Positions 52,331 to 61,489 of a stretch of DNA of 64,000 bases are shown here, one piece after another (position 1 is the first letter of the stretch; every line of letters starts with the position of its first letter). The notes under the pieces are model-generated. The model had not been told where the DNA came from. It saw only the letters and a list, made by a program, of their open reading frames with translations, and made no database searches. This DNA comes from Dietzia sp. ANT_WB102 (GTDB taxonomy: Bacteria > Actinomycetota > Actinomycetes > Mycobacteriales > Mycobacteriaceae): the NCBI RefSeq assembly GCF_008369165.1, contig NZ_VOBA01000001.1, forward strand, positions 372,001 through 436,000, read 5' to 3'. A program made the position numbers and the translations under genes.

Positions 52331-54147
52331 CCGGGCCTGGCACCAATGGTCCGGGCCCCGGTCGGGGCGGCTGCGGTGGTGACGTCTGCGGTGGTGACGG
52401 CAGTGTGGGGGCGATCGTTCTCACCGGCGGTCGCGCGAGCCGGCTCGGCGGAATCGACAAGGGCTCCGTGGCGGTGGCGGGACGACCGATGGTGGAGGCG
52501 GTGCTCGGCGCCGCCCGGGCCGTGGCGGGCCCCGTCCGCACCGTGGGCCCCGGTGGTGACACCCGCGAGGACCCGCCCTTCTCGGGGCCGGTGGCGGGGA
52601 TCGCCGCGGGACTGCGGACGCTACCGGAGTCGGTGGACCTCGTCGTCGTCGTCGCCTGTGACCTCCCCGACCTCGACGCCGCCACCCTCCGCGACCTCCT
52701 CGACGCGCTGCGGCCCCACCCCGCCTCCCACCGCCCGGGAGCCGCACTCGCGGTGGATGCCGCCGGCCGCGACCAGTATCTGTTGGCCGCGTGGGACCGC
52801 CGCGCCCTCACCTCGCGTGTGACCGCCCTGGAGCGCTCCGGCGGCGTGGGCGGGCGAGCCGTCCGGGCCCTCTACGACGGCGAGGATGTCGTCCGCGTCC
52901 CCGTCGGAAGCGCCGCACGGGACGTGGACACCTGGGCCGACGTGGCCGGGCGCGGACCCATCGGCCTCCCCCACGTGGGTGCCGTCCTGCGCTCGGCGCT
53001 CACACCGTCGCCGGCGGACGGGCGCCCGCCCCTGGCAGCCGTCGGTGGGGTACTCACGTCAGCACTGATCGCCGTGGATCCGATGCCGCGCGAGCCGGTC
53101 TCGGCAATGGACGGCTACGCGCTGGCCGGGCGGGGCCCCTGGCGGTTGACCGGGACGTCCCGTCGCGCCGGGGACGACTCGCCCGCGTCACTGGTACCCG
53201 GCAGCGCGGCGCCGATCGCGACCGGCGCGCTCGCCCCCGCCGGCTGCGATCGCGTGCTGCGGCACGAGCTCGTCACGGTGACCCGGGCCGCGGCCGGCCC
53301 CGACGTGGTCACCGCATCGCCGGACGCCGCCGGTGTGAACGATCTGCGCCCGGTCGGCGAGGACTGGCCGGTCGGGCACCAGCTGGCTGCTGCGGGCACG
53401 GTACTCGACGCGGCGCTGGCGTCCGCGGCCCTCTCGGCAGGGGTGACCGAAATCCCGGTCCGGGGGCCGATCCGTGCGTCGCTCATCACGACCGGCGACG
53501 AGGTCCTGCCCGCCGAGGCGCCCTCGCCGCTGCCGCCGGGCCGGATCCGCGACACGGTCGGCCCGGTGCTCGGCGCGGTGCTGACGCGGGCCGGGTTCGG
53601 GTCGGTCGGCCCGCCCGGGCACTGCCCGGACACCGCGGACGCGGTCGGCGCCCTCCTCAAGGACGGTCCCGGCGACGTGCTGGTCTTGGTGGGCGCCACC
53701 GGCGGCGGCGTCGCCGATCTCCTCCGCCCGGCCCTGGCGCGGGCGGGCGCGCGGGTCGTCCTCGACGGGGTCCGCGTCCGTCCGGGGGGATCGCAGCTCG
53801 TCGCCGTGCTGGCCGACGGGCGCGTCCTCCTGGGCCTGCCGGGGAACCCGCTGGCGGCGGTGTCCGCGGCGGCGACGACGGGCCGGGCGCTGGTCGACGC
53901 CCTCACCGGTCGCCAGCGCACCCCGACGGTCGCGCACCTGAACGGGCTCGACGACCTGGCCGCCCCGGGTCGAACACGGATCTTGCCAGCCCGTCCGGAC
54001 GGTGCAGGCGGCTGGACCATCACTCCACGCCTCCGTACCGCCCACCTGGCTGATCTCGCGGGTGCGCCCGTCCTGGCGCTCGTCCCCGACACCGCCCCCG
54101 CGGACGGGGCGGTGGACGAGCCGGTGGAACTCATCGAGTGGATCTGA
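52327..54147 (+). CDS. MobA-MoeA fusion, molybdenum cofactor biosynthesis
   Basis: The 606-residue protein joins two enzymes. Residues about 27-205 are MobA-like nucleotidyltransferase (GAIVLTGGRASRLGGIDKGS, GPVAGIAAGL, VACDLPDLD), which attaches GMP to the cofactor. Residues about 215-600 are MoeA-like, which inserts molybdate into adenylylated molybdopterin (VSAMDGYAL at 259-266, PIATGALAP, LITTGDEVLP, LGLPGNPLAAVSA). The MoeA GAT-type segment reads GATGGGVAD, unlike the GGVSVGxxD norm, so activity of that half needs checking. I recall separate mobA and moeA as the usual arrangement. It starts at the GTG overlapping the TetR stop. Confidence 0.82.
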   Translation: MTGPGTNGPGPGRGGCGGDVCGGDGSVGAIVLTGGRASRLGGIDKGSVAVAGRPMVEAVLGAARAVAGPVRTVGPGGDTREDPPFSGPVAGIAAGLRTLPESVDLVVVVACDLPDLDAATLRDLLDALRPHPASHRPGAALAVDAAGRDQYLLAAWDRRALTSRVTALERSGGVGGRAVRALYDGEDVVRVPVGSAARDVDTWADVAGRGPIGLPHVGAVLRSALTPSPADGRPPLAAVGGVLTSALIAVDPMPREPVSAMDGYALAGRGPWRLTGTSRRAGDDSPASLVPGSAAPIATGALAPAGCDRVLRHELVTVTRAAAGPDVVTASPDAAGVNDLRPVGEDWPVGHQLAAAGTVLDAALASAALSAGVTEIPVRGPIRASLITTGDEVLPAEAPSPLPPGRIRDTVGPVLGAVLTRAGFGSVGPPGHCPDTADAVGALLKDGPGDVLVLVGATGGGVADLLRPALARAGARVVLDGVRVRPGGSQLVAVLADGRVLLGLPGNPLAAVSAAATTGRALVDALTGRQRTPTVAHLNGLDDLAAPGRTRILPARPDGAGGWTITPRLRTAHLADLAGAPVLALVPDTAPADGAVDEPVELIEWI

Positions 54148-54260
54148 GCTCCCCAATGGATTCCCCGCGGCGGTAGCCGCATACGGGCTGGTCGGGGCGA
54201 CGATCGTTCGCTGCCCCATCCGAACGGATCAGAGAAACAGCAAATGTCCAGCTCAGAACG

Positions 54261-54275
54261 TATTTAAGATCACCG
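54261..54275 (+). promoter_or_regulatory. nsrR-like promoter with possible NO-responsive operator
   Basis: TAAGAT at 54265-54270 is a -10-like hexamer. The surrounding GTATTTAAGATCAC (54260-54273) resembles one half of the ATGTATTTAAAATACAT-type NsrR operator. A related GTATTT also occurs before narK. Autoregulation is plausible. Confidence 0.4.
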
Positions 54276-54321
54276 CGCACAAATGCGCTCAGGTAGTTCG
54301 GAATATGGCACGCTCGGCGTT

Positions 54322-54822
54322 GTGCAGTTGTCCCGGTCCTCCGATCTCGCGATCCGCGCTCTCATGCGCCTCGCCGTCGCCGATGAGCGCGGCGACCGCA
54401 TGACCGCCGCGGCGATCGCCGAGTCGGTGAACGCCTCGACCTCCCACGTGGCCAAGATCGTCTCCCGACTCGTCGAACTCGGCCTCGCCGAGTCCCGGCG
54501 CGGTCGGGGCGGCGGACTCGTCATTACCGAGGCGGGCCGCAACGAGTCCGTCGGACGACTGCTGCGCGAGCTGGAGGGCCCGGGTGAGGTCGTCCAGTGC
54601 GAGGGCCCGACGCCCTGCCCGTTGGCCGGCAACTGCGGCCTCCGACGTGCCCTGGTCGACGCCCGCGACGCGTTCTTCACCGCCCTCGACCCGCTCACGG
54701 TCACCGCGATCGTTCGCGCGCCCACCCGGCAGGTCACCCTCGACCTGGGTCCCGCCCCACGGTTGGCACCCTCCCCGAATCACGATTCCAGCCCACTCCC
54801 GGGCGTCGGCCCGGGACCCTGA
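54322..54822 (+). CDS. nsrR: NsrR-like Rrf2-family Fe-S regulator
   Basis: The 166-residue Rrf2 protein is a predicted nitric-oxide sensor. The winged helix is QLSRSSDLAIRALMRLA with ASTSHVAKIVSRLVELGLAESRRGRGGGL as the recognition region and wing. Cysteines at 93, 99 and 105 (CEGPTPC-PLAGNC) match the number and spacing of the 4Fe-4S ligands that I recall for Streptomyces NsrR. I start at the GTG at 54322, which gives the standard QL-type opening and this numbering; the frame is open from 54283. The flavohemoglobin gene follows by 140 bp, the classical NsrR target. Confidence 0.9.
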   Translation: MQLSRSSDLAIRALMRLAVADERGDRMTAAAIAESVNASTSHVAKIVSRLVELGLAESRRGRGGGLVITEAGRNESVGRLLRELEGPGEVVQCEGPTPCPLAGNCGLRRALVDARDAFFTALDPLTVTAIVRAPTRQVTLDLGPAPRLAPSPNHDSSPLPGVGPGP

Positions 54823-54962
54823 CCACCCGGTCGGCGCCGGTCCACCGTGCGCCGACCAGCCCACTCCCCCATCCCAGTCCGGCCCGAACGGTGCCCGGGC
54901 TACCCCGTCGCGCCTCGGGACGCCTCTGCCTGGTCCCGGCGCCGCTGTAGAAGGAGATCACC

Positions 54963-56240
54963 ATGACCACGTCGCTCACCACACTGGAGTCGATCCTCGC
55001 GCACCCGCGCGAGCTCTCCGAGGAGCACGCTGCCGTCATCCGCGCGACGCTGCCGGTCATCGGCGCCCACATCGACGAGATCACACCGGTCTTCTACCGC
55101 ACCATGTTCGCCGACAACCCCGAGCTCCTGCGCGACACCTTCAACCGAGGCAACCAGCACCTGGGTGCACAGCAACGCGCGCTCGCCGCATCGATCGCCA
55201 CCTTCGCGACGCTGCTGGTGGACGGCCGCAGCCCGGTCGACATGCTCTCCCGCATCGGTCACAAGCACGCGAGCCTCGGCATCACCCCGGACCAGTACCA
55301 GGTGGTCCACGACTACCTGTTCGGTGCGATCGTCGAGGTGCTGGGCGATGCGATCACCCCGGAGGTCGCTGCAGCATGGGACGAGGTCTACTGGATCATG
55401 GCCGCCGTCCTGGTGGACTTCGAGTCCGCGCTCTACGCCGAGGCCCGGGTAGAGCCGGGTGACGTTTTCCGCACCGCCACCGTGATCGCCCGCGAGGACG
55501 TCACGGACTCGGTCACCGTGTTCACCCTCGGCGGGCCCGATGGCGAGCCGCTGCCCGACTTCCGCCCAGGCCAGTACACGTCCGTCGGAGTGGTCCTTCC
55601 CGACGGTGCGCGCCAGCTGCGCCAGTACTCGCTGTCCACGGCACCGGGGGACGGCACGTGGCGTATCGGCGTCCGCCGTGTCGAGGAGGGCGTCCAGGGT
55701 GAGGTCAGCTGTCCCGCTGGAGAGGTCTCCGGCTGGTTGCACGCCCACGCCCGGGTCGGCACGACCATCCAGGTCACCCTCCCGTTCGGCGACCTCGTCC
55801 TGGACGCTGCCGGGATTGGCAGCGACCACTCCGCCGCACCCGTAGTCCTCTGCTCTGCCGGCATCGGCATCACCCCGATGCTCGGAATGCTCGCCCATCT
55901 GTCGGCGACGGAGGACAGCCGCCGGGTGCTCGTCCTGCATGCCGACCGCTCCCCGGCCGACCACGTCCTGGCGGAGGAGGTCGCGGGCGAGTCCTCACTG
56001 CTCGCCGACGCCGACGTGCACACCTGGTACGAGCAGGGCGCGGAGACCGTGTCCGGCCCGGGCGCGGTGCACCCGGGATACATGGACCTGTCCACGGTCG
56101 AGCTCCCCGAGGGCGCGCACGTCTTCCTCTGCGGCTCCACCGGCTTCCTCCAGTCGCTCCGCCCCCAGTTCATCGAGGCCGGCGTGCCCGCCGACCGCCT
56201 CCACGCGGAACTGTTCGCGCCAAACGACTGGCTGGTGTAG
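54963..56240 (+). CDS. hmp: Flavohemoglobin, nitric oxide dioxygenase
   Basis: The 425-residue protein detoxifies NO to nitrate using O2 and NAD(P)H. The globin domain (1-150) has the proximal His102 in GHKHASLGI and B10 Tyr45 in VFYRTMF. FAD- and NAD-binding reductase domains follow: RQYSLSTAP for FAD and CSAGIGITPMLGML for NAD, with LCGSTGFLQSL at the C-terminus. AGAAGGAGA gives a strong ribosome site for the ATG at 54963. Located between nsrR and the nitrate reductase operon, it likely removes NO made as a by-product of nitrate respiration. Confidence 0.96.
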   Translation: MTTSLTTLESILAHPRELSEEHAAVIRATLPVIGAHIDEITPVFYRTMFADNPELLRDTFNRGNQHLGAQQRALAASIATFATLLVDGRSPVDMLSRIGHKHASLGITPDQYQVVHDYLFGAIVEVLGDAITPEVAAAWDEVYWIMAAVLVDFESALYAEARVEPGDVFRTATVIAREDVTDSVTVFTLGGPDGEPLPDFRPGQYTSVGVVLPDGARQLRQYSLSTAPGDGTWRIGVRRVEEGVQGEVSCPAGEVSGWLHAHARVGTTIQVTLPFGDLVLDAAGIGSDHSAAPVVLCSAGIGITPMLGMLAHLSATEDSRRVLVLHADRSPADHVLAEEVAGESSLLADADVHTWYEQGAETVSGPGAVHPGYMDLSTVELPEGAHVFLCGSTGFLQSLRPQFIEAGVPADRLHAELFAPNDWLV

Positions 56241-56246
56241 TCCCGA

Positions 56247-56281
56247 CGGCGTGGGCCCGGACGTCTTCCGGGCCCACGCCG
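56247..56281 (+). terminator. hmp terminator hairpin
   Basis: CGGCGTGGGCCCGG (56247-56260) pairs perfectly with CCGGGCCCACGCCG (56268-56281), 14 bp with a 7-nt loop, 6 bp after the hmp stop. It separates hmp from the nar operon. Confidence 0.82.
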
Positions 56282-56298
56282 ACCGGCCAAAGGCTCAC

Positions 56299-56328
56299 TC
56301 TGAAGTGTATTTGCGCGATAACAAACAG
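56299..56328 (+). promoter_or_regulatory. AT-rich region upstream of narK
   Basis: The stretch TGAAGTGTATTTGCGCGATAACAAACAG is the most AT-rich part of the gap between the hmp terminator and narK and shares GTATTT with the nsrR upstream region. It is a candidate binding site for an NO- or oxygen-sensing regulator. This is a weak prediction. Confidence 0.3.
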
Positions 56329-56441
56329 TCGGTGTGTCGGCGATCTCGCAGACGGGCGCCGTCTTGTGGCACAGACTCGGGAGTCGGGCGACCTTCTCCC
56401 GAGCGAGCCCGATGAAGCGAGAAGCCGACGCGAAAGGACCC

Positions 56442-57722
56442 ATGGTGTCCTCAGCCCAAGATTCCCTGACAGGTGCCGCCGAATCACCTGTCGGCCCCGA
56501 CCCGAAGCAGGCCAATCTCGCACTCGCCCTCTGCTTCTCGGGTTTCCTCCTGACCTTCTGGGCATGGGCCCTGATGGGACCGCTCGGCGCGACGTACAAG
56601 GACCAGCTCGGGCTGACGTCGTTCCAGCAGTCTCTGGTGGTGGCGCTACCTGTGGTCGTCGGCTCGCTCGGTCGGATCCCCGTGGGTGCGCTCACCGACC
56701 GGCTGGGCGGCCGCACGATGTTCCCCCTCATCGCGGCACTGACGATCGTCCCCACCCTGTTCGTCGGATTCGTCGACCACAGCTACGCCGCGTTGCTCAT
56801 CGGCGGCTTCTTCCTGGGGATCGGCGGCACCTCCTTCGCCGTCGGCGTCCCCACCGTTAACTCGTGGTTCCCCCCTCATCGTCGCGGCACCGCGATCGGC
56901 ATCTTCGGTGCCGGCATGGGCGGCACCGCCATCGCGGCCTTCACCACCCTCCGGCTCCGCGGCGCATTCGGGGACCAGGCACCGTTCATTCTGGTCGCGA
57001 TCCTGCTCGCGGTGTACGCGGTCGTCGCCCGGGCGCTACTGCAGAACTCACCGGCATGGACGCCCGCCCAGGGCAACTGGGTGGTCAAGGCGGCGGGAAC
57101 CCTCGCCCGGCCGGTCACCCTCAAACTGGCCTGGCTGTACACGATGGGCTTCGGCGGGTTCGTGGCGTTTTCCGTCTACCTGCCCACGTATCTCCACAAC
57201 TTCTACGAGCTGGACACGGAGGACGCGGCCCTGCGGACCGCCGTGTTCGTGGTGATCGCGGTGGCCTGCAGACCACTGGGCGGTGCGCTGGCCGACAAGT
57301 TCCCCGGCGCCTGGGTTCTCATCGCCAGCTTCACCGTCACCGGGCTGATGGCGGCCGCGGCCACCGAGCGGATGCCTCTGCTGGGAACCGAGGAGGGGAC
57401 GTTCTACCCGGTCGGTACCGCGGTCTTCCTCTTCATGGCCGCCTCGCTCGGCGTCGCCTCGGGCGCGGTCTTCGCACTGGTCGCGGAACTGGTCGATCCC
57501 TCGGCAGTGGGCTCTGTCACCGGGATTGTCGGCGCCGTCGGCGGCCTGGGCGGCTTCGTCCCACCCCTGCTGCTCGGCTACTTCTGGACCGCCCACGGAA
57601 ACTACCGGATCGGTCTGCTCCTGCTCTTCGTCCTCTCGATCATGACCGCCGTACTCACCTGGCTGTGGTTCCTCCGCACAGCCCGGGCACAGTCTGTCGA
57701 CCCCGAAAGGAACCCGGCATGA
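56442..57722 (+). CDS. narK: Nitrate/nitrite transporter NarK
   Basis: The 426-residue MFS transporter imports nitrate and/or exports nitrite. Twelve hydrophobic helices are visible. Nitrate-signature segments are FGAGMGGTAIAAFTT and AVGGLGGFVPPLLLGYF, and GRIPVGALTDRLGGR is the MFS loop motif. The ATG at 56442 has GAAAGGA at 56432-56438. Its stop overlaps the narG start (ATGA), so transport and reduction are coupled. Confidence 0.94.
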   Translation: MVSSAQDSLTGAAESPVGPDPKQANLALALCFSGFLLTFWAWALMGPLGATYKDQLGLTSFQQSLVVALPVVVGSLGRIPVGALTDRLGGRTMFPLIAALTIVPTLFVGFVDHSYAALLIGGFFLGIGGTSFAVGVPTVNSWFPPHRRGTAIGIFGAGMGGTAIAAFTTLRLRGAFGDQAPFILVAILLAVYAVVARALLQNSPAWTPAQGNWVVKAAGTLARPVTLKLAWLYTMGFGGFVAFSVYLPTYLHNFYELDTEDAALRTAVFVVIAVACRPLGGALADKFPGAWVLIASFTVTGLMAAAATERMPLLGTEEGTFYPVGTAVFLFMAASLGVASGAVFALVAELVDPSAVGSVTGIVGAVGGLGGFVPPLLLGYFWTAHGNYRIGLLLLFVLSIMTAVLTWLWFLRTARAQSVDPERNPA

Positions 57723-60700
57723 CCAGCACCGACTCTTCCCGCCAGGCGCATCCCCTCACCGGCCGCGGCGAGGCTGGACTCGACGGTCCCGCTTCGGACG
57801 CTCTGCTCAAGGCGGGTCGCTTCTTCCGCCGGGGCCAGGCCTCCGATGACCTGCGTACCGTCACCCACGCCGGCGGGCGCGAGTCTGACGTGTTCTACCG
57901 GGACCGCTGGTCGCACGACAAGGTGGTGCGCTCCACCCACGGCGTCAACTGCACGGGGTCGTGCTCGTGGAAGGTGTACGTCAAGGAAGGGATCATCACC
58001 TGGGAGGCACAGCAGACCGACTACCCGGATATCGGTGACGATCTCCCCGGGTACGAACCGAGAGGGTGCCCTCGCGGCGCCGCATTCTCCTGGTACACCT
58101 ACTCGCCGACCCGGGTGCGGTACCCCTACGTCCGCGGTCGTCTCATGGAGCTGTGGCGGGCCGCCCGCGCCGAGCACTCCGACCCGGTGGACGCCTGGGC
58201 GTCGATCGTCGAGAACCCGGACAAGACCGCCTACTACAAGAGGGTCCGGGGCAAGGGCGGGCTGGTCCGCTGCCGGTGGGACGACGCGATGGAAATCGCG
58301 GCCGCGGCGCACGTGTACACCGCCAAGACCGTCGGGCCCGACCGTGTCGCCGGGTTCTCCCCGATCCCGGCGATGTCGATGGCCTCGTTCGGTGCCGGTT
58401 CCCGCTTCGTGGAGTTGTTCGGTGGCTCCATGCTGTCGTTCTACGACTGGTACGCGGACCTGCCCGTCGCGTCCCCGCAGGTGTTCGGCGACCAGACCGA
58501 TGTGCCTGAGTCGGCCGACTGGTTCAACTCCTCGTACCTGATCATGTGGGGCTCCAACGTCCCCGTCACCCGCACTCCGGACGCTCACTTCATGACGGAG
58601 GCCCGGTACAAGGGCCAGAAGGTCGTGGTGGTCTCCCCCGACTACGCGGACAACACCAAGTTCGCCGACGAGTGGCTGCACCCGCACCCGGGTACCGACG
58701 GCGCACTCGCCATGTCGATGGTTCACGTGGTCCTCACCGAGTTCTACGCACGGAAGGCCACGCCGGAGTTCGAGCGCTATGCCAAGCAGTACACGGACCT
58801 GCCGTTCCTGGTGACGCTGCGCACCCGCGACGACGGCTCGGTCCTGCCCCACAAGTTCGTGACGGCCGACATGCTCGGCGCGGGGGTCCTCGACTCCGAT
58901 CCGGGCGAGAACGCCGCCAACAAGACCGTACTCATCGACGCCGCGACCGGCCGACTGGTCGTGCCGAACGGAACCCTGGGTCACCGCTACGGCGAGCAGG
59001 GGGTGGGGGACTGGAACCTGGATCTGGGGGAGGTCGACCCGGCCCTGACCATGCTCGACACCCGTGAAGGCACCGCGGAGGTCGTCCTGCCGCGCTTCGA
59101 CACCGTGCGCGGTGAGGCCGACACCGTCCTCCGCGGCGTTCCCTACCGGACGGTGAAGGGTGACGACGGCGAGGACCTGCGCGTGACCACCGTGTTGGAC
59201 CTGATGATGGCGCAGTTCGGCGTGCATCGCGACGGCCTGCCCGGCACGTGGCCGACCGGGTATGACGACCTCGAGCCGTACACGCCGGCGTGGCAGGAAC
59301 AGCACACCGGCGTACCGGCGGTGCAGGCGGAGCGGATCGGTCGCGAGTTCGCCCGCAATGCCCTGGAGTCCGGCGGGCGTTCGATGATCCTCATGGGGGC
59401 CGGCACCAACCACTGGTTCCACTCCGACCTCATCTACCGCGCGTTCCTCGCGTTGACCATCCTCACCGGGACGCAGGGCGTCAACGGCGGCGGGTGGGCA
59501 CACTACGTGGGGCAGGAGAAGGTCCGGCCACTCACCGGTTTCCAGCAGGTGGCCATGGGCCTGGACTGGTCCCGGCCGCCTCGACAGATGATCTCGACGG
59601 CATTCTTCTACCTCCACACCGGACAGTGGAAGTACGACGCCTACGGTGCAGATGTCCTCGCCTCCCCCACCGGCGAGAACCGCTTTGCCGGCATGAGCAC
59701 CCCCGACCTGGTGGCGATGTCGGCGCGGCTGGGCTGGATGCCGTCCTTCCCGACTTTCACCGAGAACCCGCTCCATCTCGGGGCCGAGGCCGCCGAGGCA
59801 GGGGTGTCGCCCGCTGAGCACGTGGTGGGTCGCATCAAGGACGGCTCGCTACGGTTCGCGGCCGAGGACCCGGACGGGCCGGGCAACGCCCCCAAGATCC
59901 TCACGGTGTGGCGGTCCAATCTGCTGGGATCGTCTGCCAAGGGCGACGAGTACTTCCTCCAGCACCTGCTGGGCACCGATTCATCGCTTCGAGCCGACCA
60001 GGCACCCGAAGGTCACCGCGGACGCGACATGGTGTGGCGTGAGGACGCCGAGGACGGAAAACTCGATCTGCTCACCACGCTCGACTTCCGCATGACCTCC
60101 ACGACACTGTTCTCCGACCTCGTGTTCCCTGCGGCCACCTGGTACGAGAAGCACGACCTCAACACCACCGACATGCACCCCTTCGTGCATTCGTTCACGC
60201 CCGCGATCGACCCGCCGTGGGAGACCAAGACGGACTTCGAGACGTTCCGCCTGCTCGCCGAGAAGGTCTCCGAGTTCAGCCACGGGCACCTCGATACCCG
60301 CACCGACGTCGTCGCGGTCCCGCTCACCCACGACACCCCGGACGCCCTCGCCAACCCGGGCGGCACCGTCTCGGACTGGAAGGACGGGGCGTGCGAGCCG
60401 GTGCCGGGGCAGAACTTCCCCAAGATCGTCGCGGTGGAGCGCGACTATCGTCTGCTCGCCGAGAAGTTCGGTTCTCTCGGCCCGCTCGCCGAGAAGGCGG
60501 GGATGCCGGTGAAGGGGATCACCCTCCGACCGGATGAGGAGATCGGGGTCCTGCTCAAGGCCAACGGCGAGACCCGGAAGGGCGTGGGCAAGGGACGCCC
60601 GCGGCTCGACACGGACATCCGGATGTGCGAGGCGATCCTCACCCTGTCCGGGACGACAAACGGTCGGCTGGCCACCCAGGGTTTCGAGCAGCTCGAGGTC

Positions 60701-61489
60701 CGCACCGGGCAGGAGCTGGCGGACCTGTCCCGCGGCGAGTCCGGCAAACGCATCACCTTCGCCGACACCCAGTCCCGGCCGCAGGCTGTCATCACCTCGC
60801 CCGAGTGGTCGGGTTCGGAACACGGTGGCCGCAGATACAGCGCGTTCGTCATCAACGTCGAACGCCTCAAGCCGTGGCACACGCTCACCGGTCGCATGCA
60901 GTTCTTCATGGACCACGACTGGATGGCGGAGATGGGCGAACAGCTGCCCGTGTACCGGCCCCCGCTGAACATGCACGAGCTCTATGGGGAGCCCGTGCTC
61001 GGCAGTGACGACGGCAGCGGGGGCGGCGGCGCCGCGCTGACGGTCCGCTACCTCACCCCCCACAACAAGTGGTCGATCCACTCGGAGTACCAGGACAACC
61101 TGCTCATGCTCAGCCTCTCGCGAGGGGGGCCGACCATTTGGATGAGCAAGGAGGACGCCGAGCTGGTCGGGGTGGTCGACAACGACTGGATCGAGGCCGT
61201 GAACCGCAACGGCGTCATCGTCGCCCGCGCGGTCGTCTCGCACCGGATGCCGTCCGGCACGGTCTACATGCACCATGCGCAAGACCGCACGATCGATGTG
61301 CCGATCTCGGAGACCTCCGGCAAGCGCGGCGGCATCCACAACTCCGCCACCCGGATCCTCATCAAGCCGAGCCACCTGATCGGTGGGTACGCGCACTTCA
61401 ACTACGCGTGGAACTACATCGGCCCCACCGGAAACCAACGCGACGAGGTGACGGTCATCCGCCGTCGCTCGCAGGAGGTGAAGTACTGA
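57719..61489 (+). CDS. narG: Respiratory nitrate reductase alpha subunit NarG
   Basis: The 1256-residue catalytic subunit carries the Mo-bisMGD cofactor and reduces nitrate to nitrite at the cytoplasmic face. The N-terminal Fe-S ligands are His74, Cys78 and Cys82 (HGVNCTGSCSW) with Cys117. Asp247 in YADLPVASPQ is the expected Mo ligand. IMWGSNVPVTRTPDAHF and LHPHPGTDGALAMSM fit NarG. The C-terminal region ends with GNQRDEVTVIRRRSQEVKY. The length is normal. It needs molybdenum cofactor, in keeping with the MobA-MoeA fusion 3.6 kb upstream. The start overlaps the narK stop. Confidence 0.98.
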   Translation: MTSTDSSRQAHPLTGRGEAGLDGPASDALLKAGRFFRRGQASDDLRTVTHAGGRESDVFYRDRWSHDKVVRSTHGVNCTGSCSWKVYVKEGIITWEAQQTDYPDIGDDLPGYEPRGCPRGAAFSWYTYSPTRVRYPYVRGRLMELWRAARAEHSDPVDAWASIVENPDKTAYYKRVRGKGGLVRCRWDDAMEIAAAAHVYTAKTVGPDRVAGFSPIPAMSMASFGAGSRFVELFGGSMLSFYDWYADLPVASPQVFGDQTDVPESADWFNSSYLIMWGSNVPVTRTPDAHFMTEARYKGQKVVVVSPDYADNTKFADEWLHPHPGTDGALAMSMVHVVLTEFYARKATPEFERYAKQYTDLPFLVTLRTRDDGSVLPHKFVTADMLGAGVLDSDPGENAANKTVLIDAATGRLVVPNGTLGHRYGEQGVGDWNLDLGEVDPALTMLDTREGTAEVVLPRFDTVRGEADTVLRGVPYRTVKGDDGEDLRVTTVLDLMMAQFGVHRDGLPGTWPTGYDDLEPYTPAWQEQHTGVPAVQAERIGREFARNALESGGRSMILMGAGTNHWFHSDLIYRAFLALTILTGTQGVNGGGWAHYVGQEKVRPLTGFQQVAMGLDWSRPPRQMISTAFFYLHTGQWKYDAYGADVLASPTGENRFAGMSTPDLVAMSARLGWMPSFPTFTENPLHLGAEAAEAGVSPAEHVVGRIKDGSLRFAAEDPDGPGNAPKILTVWRSNLLGSSAKGDEYFLQHLLGTDSSLRADQAPEGHRGRDMVWREDAEDGKLDLLTTLDFRMTSTTLFSDLVFPAATWYEKHDLNTTDMHPFVHSFTPAIDPPWETKTDFETFRLLAEKVSEFSHGHLDTRTDVVAVPLTHDTPDALANPGGTVSDWKDGACEPVPGQNFPKIVAVERDYRLLAEKFGSLGPLAEKAGMPVKGITLRPDEEIGVLLKANGETRKGVGKGRPRLDTDIRMCEAILTLSGTTNGRLATQGFEQLEVRTGQELADLSRGESGKRITFADTQSRPQAVITSPEWSGSEHGGRRYSAFVINVERLKPWHTLTGRMQFFMDHDWMAEMGEQLPVYRPPLNMHELYGEPVLGSDDGSGGGGAALTVRYLTPHNKWSIHSEYQDNLLMLSLSRGGPTIWMSKEDAELVGVVDNDWIEAVNRNGVIVARAVVSHRMPSGTVYMHHAQDRTIDVPISETSGKRGGIHNSATRILIKPSHLIGGYAHFNYAWNYIGPTGNQRDEVTVIRRRSQEVKY

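Noticed and set aside
57602-59821. Long open frame antisense to narG and the end of narK
   Set aside because: High-GC shadow frame; no signal, motif or ribosome site, and the opposite strand encodes NarK and NarG.
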